This document shows positions 37,923-48,985 of a DNA stretch of 64,000 nucleotides, one piece after another (positions within the stretch are counted from its first letter, which is position 1; every line of letters starts with the position of its first letter). The translations under genes and the position numbers were made by a program. This DNA comes from Platycnemis pennipes. Its lineage: Eukaryota > Arthropoda > Insecta > Odonata > Platycnemididae. The DNA lies in contig OW121848.1 of assembly GCA_933228895.1 (NCBI GenBank), positions 82,541,470-82,605,469 of the forward strand, written 5' to 3'. The notes beneath the pieces were generated by a model. The model saw only the letters and a list, made by a program, of their open reading frames with translations. It ran no database searches and was not told the DNA's origin.

Positions 37923-39063
37923 AATTCGACTCTAGAGTTAAGCCAAGTCCAAAATCGTTCTTTATTTTGGATAATTTCTAAACACAAAGGTATTTTTCCC
38001 ACCTGGCACTCTATTTCTCTGCCCAAGTGATATTTTGGAGGTGTTTCATTTTGAATATTTCATTCAAATCGTCGCCTGTTATTTTCATGGAAACAGCCTT
38101 TCATTAAGTATTACTGTGGCGGTTAGATAATTCCACTTGAAGTGTGGCTATCCGTGAAATAAATAGAAGTCCACTCTCTTCCTCCTCTCAGATCCGTAGT
38201 CGCGATCATTCATCCGTTGGAGGAACTTGCAATTATTTCCTCGGGGGTTTGGTATGCATTACTGCGTTGCAATGGGGAGGGGTTACTACGTTCTCATTCC
38301 GGTGGACTAAGAGCGTATTTTTGCCCTTGAACGTGAACCGTGCTTTCCCATCCCCTCCATCGCCTCTTTCACGTCCAGCTTCCCCTTGGTCGCCAGCGCA
38401 CACCCTTCCGATGCCACTGCCTGCTGTAGCATCAGCATCCTGCTTAAATCGAGTCGCATTCTACCAAGCCAGAGGAGCTAGCGGTTATGTTGGCTTTTCT
38501 CGAGCGGATCCCTCGTTTTCTCCGTGTGGAGCGTTTCGTGGGGAGCGAGATATTTATCGAGCTTTTGGGAACGGGATAGCTCTCGCAGCACGCACTCCCG
38601 GACCCCACGGAAAAGTAAAAGGGAGACGTAATGCTTCTCTGTGCCCGGTAGTAAACAGAACAATCATATTCTTTATGCATATCCTAATCTTTCTCAGCAC
38701 GCCCCTCCTCAACCCGCCACATTACTCCTTTACGCGCTTCCTTTTCACCATTCATCTGGCTTACGTAAATTTATGCGGCCCTGCTTTCGGGGGTGGTTCT
38801 GGGAGGAAGACGGAGGGGGAGAGGGAAAAATGGCGGTTGCAATTGTAGTGCTTCCTTTTTGGTCTAGCGCGGTCGCCCGCTTGTTTCGGATCTCTTATTG
38901 AGTAAATCTCTCCACAACAGTGTTTACTAAGTCTCATGCACGCTGTTCGGGTGATATCTCCGTCCTCGGGGTAGAGGGGGATGGATGGGCAAGGAAGAGT
39001 TACTTGTCAATTGGAGAAGTTTGGCATACGTCCAGTGACGGGCAGTCGGTATATGGGGATATA

Positions 39064-39150
39064 CATACACACACACTTAGGATAGGAATAAACAGGAACA
39101 ATATACATATATATATTATTATTATATATACATTATTATGCATATAATGC
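39064..39150 (+). repeat. AC/AT/ATT simple-sequence tract
   Basis: A short (AC)n is followed by AT and ATT repeats, leading into the hairpin at 39159-39204. Confidence 0.8.
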
Positions 39151-39158
39151 ATACCAAA

Positions 39159-39204
39159 CCCCCATTATATTATATATAACTCAGTCAATATAATATAATG
39201 GGGG
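39159..39204. repeat. Perfect 17-bp inverted repeat, 12-nt loop
   Basis: CCCCCATTATATTATAT (39159-39175) pairs perfectly with ATATAATATAATGGGGG (39188-39204). It sits at a sharp change from AT-rich DNA to a GA-rich block. Confidence 0.9.
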
Positions 39205-40662
39205 TGGGGAGATGTTGCGGGGAAGGGTTGTGGAGAAGGTTGAGTGGGAGGGAGGAAAAAAATGAATCAGGGAGTGGGGGAGGAACCGTGCGTGAAAGGT
39301 TCTCAGCTTCGGACGAGAGAGTGGCAGGGAGGGCGACAAATGGGCGAAGTGGAGTCTGTGACTTTTTCGCATCGGCTATCGCTTTGCGGGGAGAAGAGAG
39401 AGAGAGAAATTGTCCGCCAGCGCCGCCCTCCGGCTCGCATGTTATTTCTTCGCCATTCTATGGAAATGGCCCCAAATGGAGGATTAAGTCGGATGCCGAT
39501 GTTGCCCTCAGGTCAGTTTTCCTTTTAAAGGATTACTTGAAAGCGTTTCGTGAAGAGAATTTCCCGGGTTCCTTATTTATACAGCGCCGAGCTCTGTACA
39601 GTACTTTTCCAGGGTTCAGTTTTCAAGCTCTAAAGTTCGTACAATTGCGATGCCGTTAATATTGAAAGTATGGATAAGTCTCGCAGCAGCAATTGGAAGG
39701 CAACCTATTGAAATTAAATTGATTTTATTAAAATCCGAATAAAGAACATGATTTAGATCATATTCCGTGGCCGTGTAAAGCGTAAGTGAATGGCAACTGT
39801 CTGAAGATTAAATGAAACCACTTACGCTAGTTATAAGCAATTCCTAAAGTATTGAGTAGCGATTTTTCGCTCTTGTAATTGGGAGGCTCTCGTGCGCTAG
39901 TACTTCATTGGATTTCTTTGCGTCCGTTCTTGTCGATTCTCTTTAAATATCAACATCAGCCGAATCTAATTAGAAATCTTTTAAGAGAGGATAACTTGGC
40001 AAATAGTTTTGTTTCGTCGTTCTCTTATTCAGTCAAAAGTGAATTTTAAAAGTATGACAGTTTCTTAATAATTACCTTTTACAGCACCCCACACCATAAT
40101 TTAATTTTACCAGTGGGCAGTACAAAAAGCTGTCATTCCTGTACTTCGAATGCGACATTTCCTGACACTATATTACGATTATGTAGATGCCTACGAAACC
40201 AAATGCATTTAGGGGTAAAGGTATACCTATATTATAACGAACCGATCCCTTCGCACAGCGGAGACCTACCTGACCGTCCGTGGTCGGTGAGCTCCGCATG
40301 CAGGTCCTAGCCTCGGAAGTAAATGAGTTCTCGATCTCAGGGCAGAGCGACGTCAGAACGGGCAAATTAATGGGCGGACGACGGAAAGGGGATTGGGTGG
40401 GCAGAGGGTCAGGAAGGCGATTCAGTATTGGAAATATAAACTGAGTTGGATATGCATGATTGAAAATTTATTTTCTTAATTCGAGTAATGAACAATGGCC
40501 ACGAAGAAAAACACTTACGGGATAGGGGCTAGTCAGGATAAGGAGGAACTTAAACCTAGCAACACAAAATGATCCAAAGAACTAACCTAATACAATGAAT
40601 TATCTTCAGTTTTACTTTTTTTGAGTTCTGGAATGTCGTGGCCACAGGGAGTCACTTGACGC

Positions 40663-40673
40663 GGGGGGGGGGG
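40663..40673 (+). repeat. G11 homopolymer
   Basis: Eleven consecutive G residues, followed after TGA by a further G run; potentially quadruplex-forming. Confidence 0.85.
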
Positions 40674-40785
40674 TGAGGGGGGTACACAATCTTACTGCAG
40701 TTGGGAATACGATGGTGGGCGTCTCCAGCCGCAACTTCCTTCTTAGAGGCTGGTGGCAGACGTCTCGGACGTCCGACGTCCGCTG

Positions 40786-41030
40786 ATGCCGGTGTCTGAG
40801 GAGCAGGTCACTGGAGAAGCGGTGGTGTTGGTGAGGAGGTTCTGGAACAGGGAACCCTTCAACTCTCTCTCTCTCTCACGGCTCTCCGAAGCTCTCAAAT
40901 TGGCTTATGCCGGCAACTCCGGCGCGCGTCCTGAAGAAGAGGCGGTGCTGGCGAGGAGATTTGGGAGTCAGGTACTCTCTTCCTCTCTCATGGCTCTCCG
41001 CACTCTTTGCAACTTGGCTTGATGCCGGTG
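40786..41030. repeat. Diverged tandem repeat, period about 115-121 bp
   Basis: Units begin at 40786, 40907 and 41022 with GATGCCGGTG-like sequence. Units 1 and 2 share GGCGGTG/GCGGTGGTG, GGCGAGGAG/GGTGAGGAG and CTCTC...GGCTCTCCG blocks in the same order. The third unit is partial. The array lies inside the probable LTR. Confidence 0.6.
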
Positions 41031-41589
41031 ACCTAGGAGCGTGTCGCTGACTGCCGCACCTCCTGTCAGTAGGAGTGGCACCTCGTGTCTATCTGCGCGA
41101 TTTGGTCACACACTCACTAGCCCTTCTCACACTGTTGCCGATTTTCTGGCCACTAGCGCCACCTTTACACACGCGTTCTTCGGGCTGTTGAGCGCGAATC
41201 GGCGACTTCGCTCGGGCGTAATACGAATCATTTTACACGTAATGCCAATCGACACACATATCACTTTACCAAAATAAACTATAACCTAGGGTAAGGGGAG
41301 GAGACAAACGCAGGGCCACGTAAGTGCCTTGCCATTGCCGGAAACAATGATAAAGGGAAAAAAACGAGATTGGATGCGTAAAAAAAAAAGAAAAAGGGGG
41401 AAGCGCCGCCGTTACAATATATAATTCGATTCCCCTCACACCAGACGTGCAGGAGCCAATTACCTGGTAGGCTTTGAATCGACACCTTGTTTTGGGTGTA
41501 TAAACATTTGCTGAATATGCTCACGTAGATTGTATGGGTGAGGTATATTTACGCTCAGTATAGAAGCGATTTTATCCCTCGCTTCGTAT

Positions 41590-42000
41590 TCACAATCCAC
41601 AGCGTCGTTAATTACTCTCTCTCTAGTGTTTTGGCGCCGCCTGCAGAGCTTATTTCCTTTTTTCTGAGCACATTTTTCACCCCCTCCGCTCGATCCAGTG
41701 GCTCGAGCTCACCTTCGCCTCACCCTTACCCACGACCTTCGACCCCCCACTCCCCATCTATTCCCCCCAACCCCACCCCCTTCCCTCCAAACACCGCTCA
41801 ATTCTTGTTCCTTTCTCCTCGTTCCGTGTCTGCCGATTCTTCTTCTCTTTCCCCCACATGCATTCGGGCGACTATTTGTCTTCATATGTTTCCATCTTGA
41901 CCCTTTTCAGTCTCTCTTTCTCTCTCTTATCCTTCTTTCTCATACGTACAACACCATCATGTTGCCTTTTTCTCTTCTCCTCCAACTCTCTTAACCTTAA
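41590..42000 (+). repeat. Polypyrimidine-rich block
   Basis: CT-rich for about 400 bp, starting some 170 bp beyond the probable LTR. Confidence 0.7.
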
Positions 42001-42565
42001 GCCGAAAGTAGCTGGAAAAAGGATTCAAGGAATTTATCGCTGCCCTCTTCTAACCCCTGGAGGTCGTCTCTCGGCCTCCTCACTCGCTGCTTTCCTCCAA
42101 AACCCTGCCTTTTTTTATTTTTGCTCGCATTAGAAAGCAATCACAGCGCAATTTCGAAGCGATGTTTCCTATCAGGGACGGCCCACGCGATTCCAAAAGC
42201 TTTGAAGATGCGTATTCTCCCCACATTTAAAGCATCTTCCTTCCCTGCTATCCTCTCCTCAATACCAAAACTCAAGCCTACCCTCGCCTCTTGAGTAATA
42301 CATTTCTCTCAAATTGGAAAAAATATGGATTTATTTCTTTCCTATGACTTGAGATTGTGAATTAGATTTTACGGCCATAAAAATTATTCACTCGGCGCTG
42401 AGTACGATGAGGATGAGAAGTTAGTTACTCGTCACTATTTCATAAAGAACGAACCTTTACCTTCATTGTCCTTATTTATTAACTGCTGTTATTTTTTAAC
42501 TCCTTTTTAAAGTTTTAAGTTAGTTTTTACTCCTGATAGCTCAGTAAACTTGAATTTTCAGTTGA

Positions 42566-42710
42566 TCCAGCGGCCAAGGTTTTCTCTCACCGTCTAACCT
42601 AAGATCTTAATCCTAGGATTAACACAACATCCATGCTCTGGGCAGGGTTCGAACGTGCGGCCTTTGGGTTGTCAGACCAGCGTATTACCAATCTGGCTAC
42701 CACGGTATGC
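42566..42710 (-). mobile_element. tRNA-derived SINE, family B, copy 6
   Basis: This is the best preserved copy. On the minus strand it reads GTGGTAGCCAGATTGGTAAT (A-box region), ACGTTCGAACCC (B box), then GAGCATGGATGTTGTGTTAA and CTAGGATTAAG. It sits head to head with copy 7. Confidence 0.75.
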
Positions 42711-42765
42711 TCAGTATCGCTCACAGGGATGGAAATATATTCTCTAATCGAATTTCGCCTCAAAG

Positions 42766-42855
42766 CGATCCGGGGTAACTAGATCGGCGAAGTGCTTGCG
42801 TGGAGATCCAAAGGTTCTGGGTTCGGATCGCGCTTTGGGCGTCGATGTTGTGGTC
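42766..42855 (+). mobile_element. tRNA-derived SINE, family B, copy 7 (3' truncated)
   Basis: It has the head GGGTAACTAGATCGG, the B box CTGGGTTCGGATCGC and the body GGGCGTCGATGTTGTGG, after which similarity stops. It is divergently arranged with copy 6, about 55 bp away. Confidence 0.6.
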
Positions 42856-43207
42856 ATCCCATTATTAAGTATGCACATTATTCAAATGGTCTTCTGCATG
42901 TTCTCCTCTGTCATGTCTTCATATTTTCTTCTCAAACTGCAAAATACTAACACCTCTATAATTCTCGGGAATCCCTAAGCCTTCGAATAACTTCGCCCCC
43001 ATGCTTTACGGCTCTTTTAACTCTGAGCTGTATCACCCTGCTCTGAAGGCCATTTTATGAGAGGTTTGCATCGCGTATTCTGATGAATGGAGATGAGAGA
43101 GATGTGCAGAGAAAAATTTCATCGTGTTGAGCATCGCATCACGTGGAAAACCTCCCAAGCGTTATTGCGATTCTTTAATCCTAGCCTTATCCTCAATTTG
43201 ACGTTAC

Positions 43208-43260
43208 CTCTGCCACACACCTTTATGGTGGCTTGCAAGGTATTACGTAGATGTAGATGC
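43208..43260 (+). repeat. Family C repeat, short 3' fragment
   Basis: CTCTGCCACACACC, GTGGCTTGCAAGGTATTACG and TAGATGTAGATGC: the conserved end of the family only. Confidence 0.6.
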
Positions 43261-46200
43261 CTCAAACTGTGTGGTAGAGTTCTCGTTAATCGGCCTTTAG
43301 CACTACCATGTGTCTCTCCTCTCTTTTCGCACCGAGTTCCTACACCCTGGTCCACCTCTACTTCTCCTCTCTTCTCCCCCGAAATCTTTCAGGATATGAT
43401 ACCTCCCGTCTTTTATTTTAACCTTCCTCTCCGTCCCCTCGCCAAGACGCCGTACCCTTCTGACACCTGCGACTTATTTTGTCACGTCGTCCGCAAACTT
43501 ATTCGTCGCCTCTTCACTCTGCCGTTCCCATTACTTTAATTGTTTACATCCTCCTCAGTGATCCAGTCCTTTTCAACATCGTCCATTTTTCTCGGCAAAC
43601 AAGCTATTAAAAATTAAGACAGCGCATTTAAAACGTTGGGACGGTTATGAGATGGCTTAGCGAAAGCAGCCTCTATTTGTATAACAACCTCAGTTTTCGC
43701 TTCTATGCTACGACATAAATGTAGGTATCCCTTTGCTTTCCCATTCCCACATCTCGCACTCAGCGAGCTGGACCTGTAATATGTCTATTCTAATTCATTG
43801 GCTGTATTTTTACGCCCATCTAACTCCGTGACAATGCGCAAAAGCCGCTCTCGAAAATAGAGTTCGGTGCCAGACGGAGAATTTTCCGCCGTCAATTCAA
43901 ATGTGAATGGTGTGATGATGTTTTTTTATCGGTTTATCTGCAAATTATCTTTTCTGAATGCAGCATTCGCAAATTCACATCGGTGGAAGTTGTCCAAAGT
44001 AATCATGAAAATTAGGTGTATTCCTAACTATCTGTACGTACTCTCAGTTTTTTGTCGTTCATATTAGTTTTGCATAACATTCGACGTTCCGGCAATCTAA
44101 TGTAAAATCAAAGTGTCATTTATTATGCGGGTAATGGAAGGAAGTAGCTAGATTCTGTCACTTGTAGCTAATGTCGGCAATTAATGACCGTCGATGTAGA
44201 TCCAATACAAAGTCGTCGGAAACCCAATCTTTCGTAGGTTGTTCCATCGATTGATGCTGCAAAAAATATATATACTTTCTTTATTCAATGTATTTTATTT
44301 GCTTTACGTTGCCTCTGCAATGGCGTATAGGTCAATTATTTATGTTCGTTATGCCGATCTAGCAAGTTTATATACATATTTATTAATTCTCAGATTATAT
44401 CTACTCCGCTGTTAATAGAATCAAAATACCTATGTCTCAAGGGCGTAGTAAATTATGAGTTTCTTTGTAAAAGGACACGGATAGTATTCAATATATTTAA
44501 TGTGGATGTATTCTCATAATCATTAATCCTAATGTTCCTCCTTGTCCCCCCTAATGCTTCTATGAGAATGAATTGAAGTAATTAAAAGTAAAGCCTTTTA
44601 GATCTGAAATAGTTGTCACCGTTGATATTTTTGCAATGATGAACGACATTTCATTACGATACAGTTTTGCCTTCATCATATCGGTAGCTTTCGCTTTCAT
44701 TTCGCCTCTTCTTTCTTTCATCTTCGTTGATATTTCGCTCTTCTTCGTCGATTATAGGAGGGAAATTGTGGACATACTGTAGCATCACTTGAAGCTTATC
44801 TCGCCATCTCTTCCCACCGGACACTTGGTCTAACAACACATTTTCTCTTACACTGCCCCTCTTCGCACCTCTTCATTTTTCTATCATCCCTCTTTTGCGA
44901 TATTACAAATCTATCTCCTCTCTTCTTCTTTCCTGCCATCCCTTTCCTTCTCCCCCTCTTTCTCTCTTCCTCTTTCCGCCTGTGCCGATATTTTTAGATC
45001 TCTTCTCTTGGAAGTCCGTTCCGTGCGAGTTACGTCAGGTGTGGGAGGGGCGTTTGGTGGGGAGGGATTGAGGCCTGGTGTGGGGGCGGGGAGGCGGGAG
45101 GTGCCAAACGGAGTGGGATAGAGATAGGGTGAGGGGATAGGGGAGAGCGAGGGTTTGGTGGGAGGAAAGGGGTTAGAAAGTGAAACAGGATGCGCATAGT
45201 GCGTGCGAGGGGGGGGGTGGGGGTTGGGAATAATTAACGCCCTTAAAAGAGCGATGGGGTGAAGGAGGGGGCTTGTTGGGTGGGCGATTTTATTCATTAT
45301 TTATGCGCTGGATCATTAATTCATATTTTCCATTTGGTTTACCCTTTTCCATCAATGATGCATTATAATCGATGGTTCGGGAACCGGAGTGATGGAGATC
45401 ATTTTTAGTATCGCTCGAACCGAGAAAACGTCTCATCGCCTATTCCTCGTCGCAAGTGATGGGCATTATTGAGCAAGAAGTGTCTGTCTCAGCTATTGAC
45501 ATAGTAGGAGATGTGTAAATGTGTTAGAAGAAGGCTTGACGCGCAAAATTAGTGGTCTTTAAAAAATGAAATGCTTATCTTTTAAGGGCTATCGAGGTGA
45601 CTGGATCGTTTAACGGTTCGGGCGAACTGATTAAATGTATTTCCCAAAATTTAATCGTTTAAAAACGTCGAATTCCATTCATGCTTCCTGCGTAAAAACG
45701 GGAGCATGTTGTTTCATTATTGACATGTTATTAATAATCCATGTTTTTATTCCATTTTGTCGTGAATATTTGATATATTCGGAAATATTTTCAGCATTTA
45801 AAGAATGTATCAAATCGATCTTTCAAGCACGATGAAATCGATCAATCCTGCAAATCAACACTCGTTTTGTCTCGGGCTTCGAATCCTCGGCATCTTTTTT
45901 ATCGCAAGACATCCGACGTGCATTATAAGTCCTACTCTTTCATGATACCGTTAATGGTTTAGTATTTACTGCAGAAGGCGAAGTCAAATTGAATTTCTCT
46001 CTTATTAACGACTAAATGCTGCATTAAAGCTTTACACGCTCCAGCTCCTCGGGTGCACAGCGTGCCATTCACCTCGATCATAAGGTTTCTCAAGCTGCAC
46101 GTAAACGTGTAGACGAATGAAAAGCGACCAAGTTTAAATCCGCGGCAAGCGAACCAGATCGTGTACCTTGTTAGTACGGCTGGAGTTGTATCTAGCTCAT

Positions 46201-46659
46201 ATGCTCAGGTTATTATGCCCTCGAGCACACACGACTCGCGCCCGGGGGGAGTGAAAGGTTGTGTTGGAGGATTTGTGGAGGCGGGTTCGGAGAAAGGGGG
46301 AAGAAAGTCAGAGGAGGTACGTAGGGTTTGCTGCTCAACTTCAAGTGGGGAGAATGTGTGTACTATGGCGAGCTAAAGAGCGTCGCTGGATGTGATTTAG
46401 ACTCGAGGGCACTGCAGGGCTATTACCTAGGGAGGACAGGGGTGATTGTTTGCTCACTTGTCTTCCGAGGGCGTGCGTTCCTCCATCCCCGTGATCATGA
46501 TTAAGTAATCGCCGGTGGGAATGGCGGAAAGTAATGGCGAGAAATTTTTGCCATTGAAAGATTACCGCGCGTGACGAGTCAAGGGGAGATAATGAGGTCT
46601 CAATGGAAAGAGGGTGAGGGGCAAGATTGAAGATTGTATAACGGTGTCATCCCGGTTTC

Positions 46660-47070
46660 TTTCTTTCTCCACTCTACGAGCCTAGTTTTTTTTTCCTTTC
46701 CCCATCTACCCTTCCTCATCTTTCTAGCGACCTCTCCGCCCCACCCTTCCGCGTACATCAAACCTTCGGAGCGTCACCCAACCTTCTCGCTCAACCCTCA
46801 AATCCCGACTCCTCCCTACCCATGCCACCACTTTCCATCAATGTCTGATTACGTCATATTCGGGCTCACCCACTCCTCTTGTGATTTCCTCAAAACGAAG
46901 CAATCAATCACCGGAATCTGTTATGTTCCTCAAAACGGGGGCCCTTTAAAGGGAGACGTCCCATCCCCCCGCCCCCCTCGCACCTCTCTCCTTCGCCCCC
47001 GTCCTTTCATCCGCCCCACCTTCTTCGACCCTTGCGACTTTCCCTCCCCCTGTATTCCGATCCCCTCACC
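46660..47070 (+). repeat. Polypyrimidine-rich block
   Basis: CT-rich. It accounts for most of the 274-codon open frame at 46634-47458, which I do not call as a gene. Confidence 0.7.
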
Positions 47071-48567
47071 CCTTCCTTCATTTACTAGTGCTTGCGTGCG
47101 GGAATACTGCCCTAAAATTGTCATATTTTTTTCCTTTCGACCAGCCCTCTCCGCGGTCGTAGCTTCATTTCATGACTCGTCTTGGCTTGCACTTTTAGAT
47201 ACTAATTTCTCCATAAATAACCCGGAACCGAGGAAGACTCCCTCGTCCTTGAAATGGATGTATTTCAATAAAATGGATTTTAAGTTCATGGCCTCTCCTG
47301 TTGAAAGCCTCAGAAAATGTGATCGCAAATATGGCGCATGTGTTGATCTGTGTTGTTCCGTTCGCTTATATTTTATCTTCAAGGCAACGTTTTTTTTTCA
47401 ATTTACATACGACATTCTCAGTGATAAATTCATTGAAATTCCTTTGGTGGCTATTTGAGGGAACTTGAAAATGCATCTTGAACCTTTCAGTTGTGACGAA
47501 AAAAAATGTTTGGCATACGCAGTCTCTTTTCTTTCCTGTCTCGTACGTCATGGCGGTTTCGTGGTTTTCATGGCGGTTGACCTAAGTGTAATTACTTACC
47601 CAGTTTTGAATGCTCATTTGGCTTCTTTTTCCGCGGAAATATAGATAAAAGAGGAGAGAGAGAGAGGCTACACCCATGTCATGAAACCGAAAATTCCAGC
47701 ATCACACGAATCTGTGCCGAAGTAATCATTCAAACGGATCTGCTCGCGTGATTTTAACCAGAGAGCAGCCATTCAAAAGTTGGCAGGTGCTTTGCCGTGG
47801 CCTTTCATTTCAGTTTTATTATTATTTTATGCCTGTCATGAGACCGTCGATCTGCTCCGCTATGGACCGAGATCTAATCGATGCATTATAATCACGTCTA
47901 ATTGCATCGCCGGCTTGATGCGAGCTCTCACACTCCGTCGGTCGTGATCTGACCACCACCCACTTCCGCCGGTGACGTTCATACGCTACGCTTTCCGCTC
48001 AGCCGTGGTCTCGCGCGTCGCAAAAAGCGGACGTAAATGGCGAGAGGGCGCTCATTGAGGAGCCGAGTATATTCGGGCGGGAAATATCGCGGTCGGGAAC
48101 CGAGTCGACGGTGTTATCTAAAACGAGAGGGAGAGCCGTTGGGGGGGATCGATGGCTCTTTCCGCCCGTGGGTACCCAAGAAAAATGCCCACCTCGTCCA
48201 TCCTCATTTTTGCTTGTCGATACGTTCTTTTTTCATTCGGGATAATTTTTTCTTAAATCGGCGGATCGGTGAGAATTATGTGAGCCGGCGATCGACGATC
48301 ACGTTGCCGTGGGGAAGGCCTCCCATTCATTATTTTTTTGCCTGTCTTCTGTGTTTTATCATTCGTCACGCACGATAATGTGGGATAATTAATGGTTTCT
48401 CCAATGAATGCAAATGTGTGCGGCTTTTATATTGACTAAGGTACTCAGGATGGACTTTTTTTGTTGACTACTCCTTCTGTCTTCCACATAGGTATAGCGT
48501 TGTGGGCTTACTTTTTCGCTTCAAAAGAGAATCTTATTTTGACGATATATCACATAAATTTTAGGCA

Positions 48568-48985
48568 CAAAAAACTATGGTTTCTATGAGAGAATCGAGG
48601 ATTAGACCAACATTAAACTCTGTGAACGAAAACATGAAGAGGTGGAAAGAGAACTGCTGTTTGGGGAGCAGGGTCACCAGCGATAGTAAACAGATAGGTG
48701 AAGCAAGCCGAATGCAGTCAGCAGAACGTAGTCCCGGGTATTTTTCCAGGAGTATGAACGTACGGCTAGAAAAATCATGCTTGGTAGTAGGTGTTTATTT
48801 CATTGAAACATACATGCGTAGAATGTTTAATAATATCTGAGAGACATGGACAATTACAAATTCAAAAAATGCTACCTAGTAAGCCTGTGAAATCTGGTGT
48901 AGTATAAAAATGATGAAGATTAAATGAGTAGACCGAGTGACCAAGGAAAATTTTCAAGAAGAGGAGAATGAGGAATTCTAATTAA
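48568..48985 (+). pseudogene. Non-LTR retrotransposon reverse-transcriptase C-terminal relic
   Basis: Conceptual translation follows the region after the catalytic RT motifs of insect LINE ORF2 proteins: a KTMVS...RP start, then CCLGSRVTSDSKQIGEASRM (equivalent to YLGS.ITSD...EI..RI), an ETWT.T block, and finally VDRVTKENFQEE (equivalent to WVDRVTNEEVL). The reading frame is open to 48840 but the later blocks need a frame change, and one expected Trp codon is now TGA. It is a dead fragment with no endonuclease domain nearby. The clade (RTE- or Jockey-like) is unresolved. Confidence 0.7.

Larger units (their letters stand above)
32248..40433. other. Presumed intron
   Basis: AT-rich DNA alternating with CT-rich patches (about 35160-35400, 36590-36820, 37380-37780). 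SINE copy 5 and the 39.1-kb AT tract and hairpin are the only structures seen. Confidence 0.5.
40439..41416 (-). mobile_element. Probable solo LTR (Gypsy-like), minus strand
   Basis: On the minus strand the segment starts TGTAACGGCGGCGC at 41416 and ends CCAACTCAGTT at 40439. It is flanked on both sides by ATATA (40434-40438 and 41417-41421), a possible 5-bp target duplication. An AATAAA poly(A) signal lies a few tens of bases before the end. No gag or pol ORF is present, so it would be a solo LTR of 978 bp. The 3' end lacks the usual CA, and ATATA is simple sequence, so the call is tentative. Confidence 0.4.
42856..48567. other. Presumed intron
   Basis: Holds the short family C fragment, a GA-rich patch at about 45020-45220 and the CT-rich block at 46660. 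No exon is supported. Confidence 0.5.

Noticed and set aside
38144..38848. 234-codon open frame
   Set aside because: Chance frame in GC-richer sequence; no family features, and it begins at a non-ATG codon.
46634..47458. 274-codon open frame, the longest single frame besides the transposase exons
   Set aside because: Its first half is CT-rich low complexity and its second half ordinary intron-like sequence. No recognisable domain.
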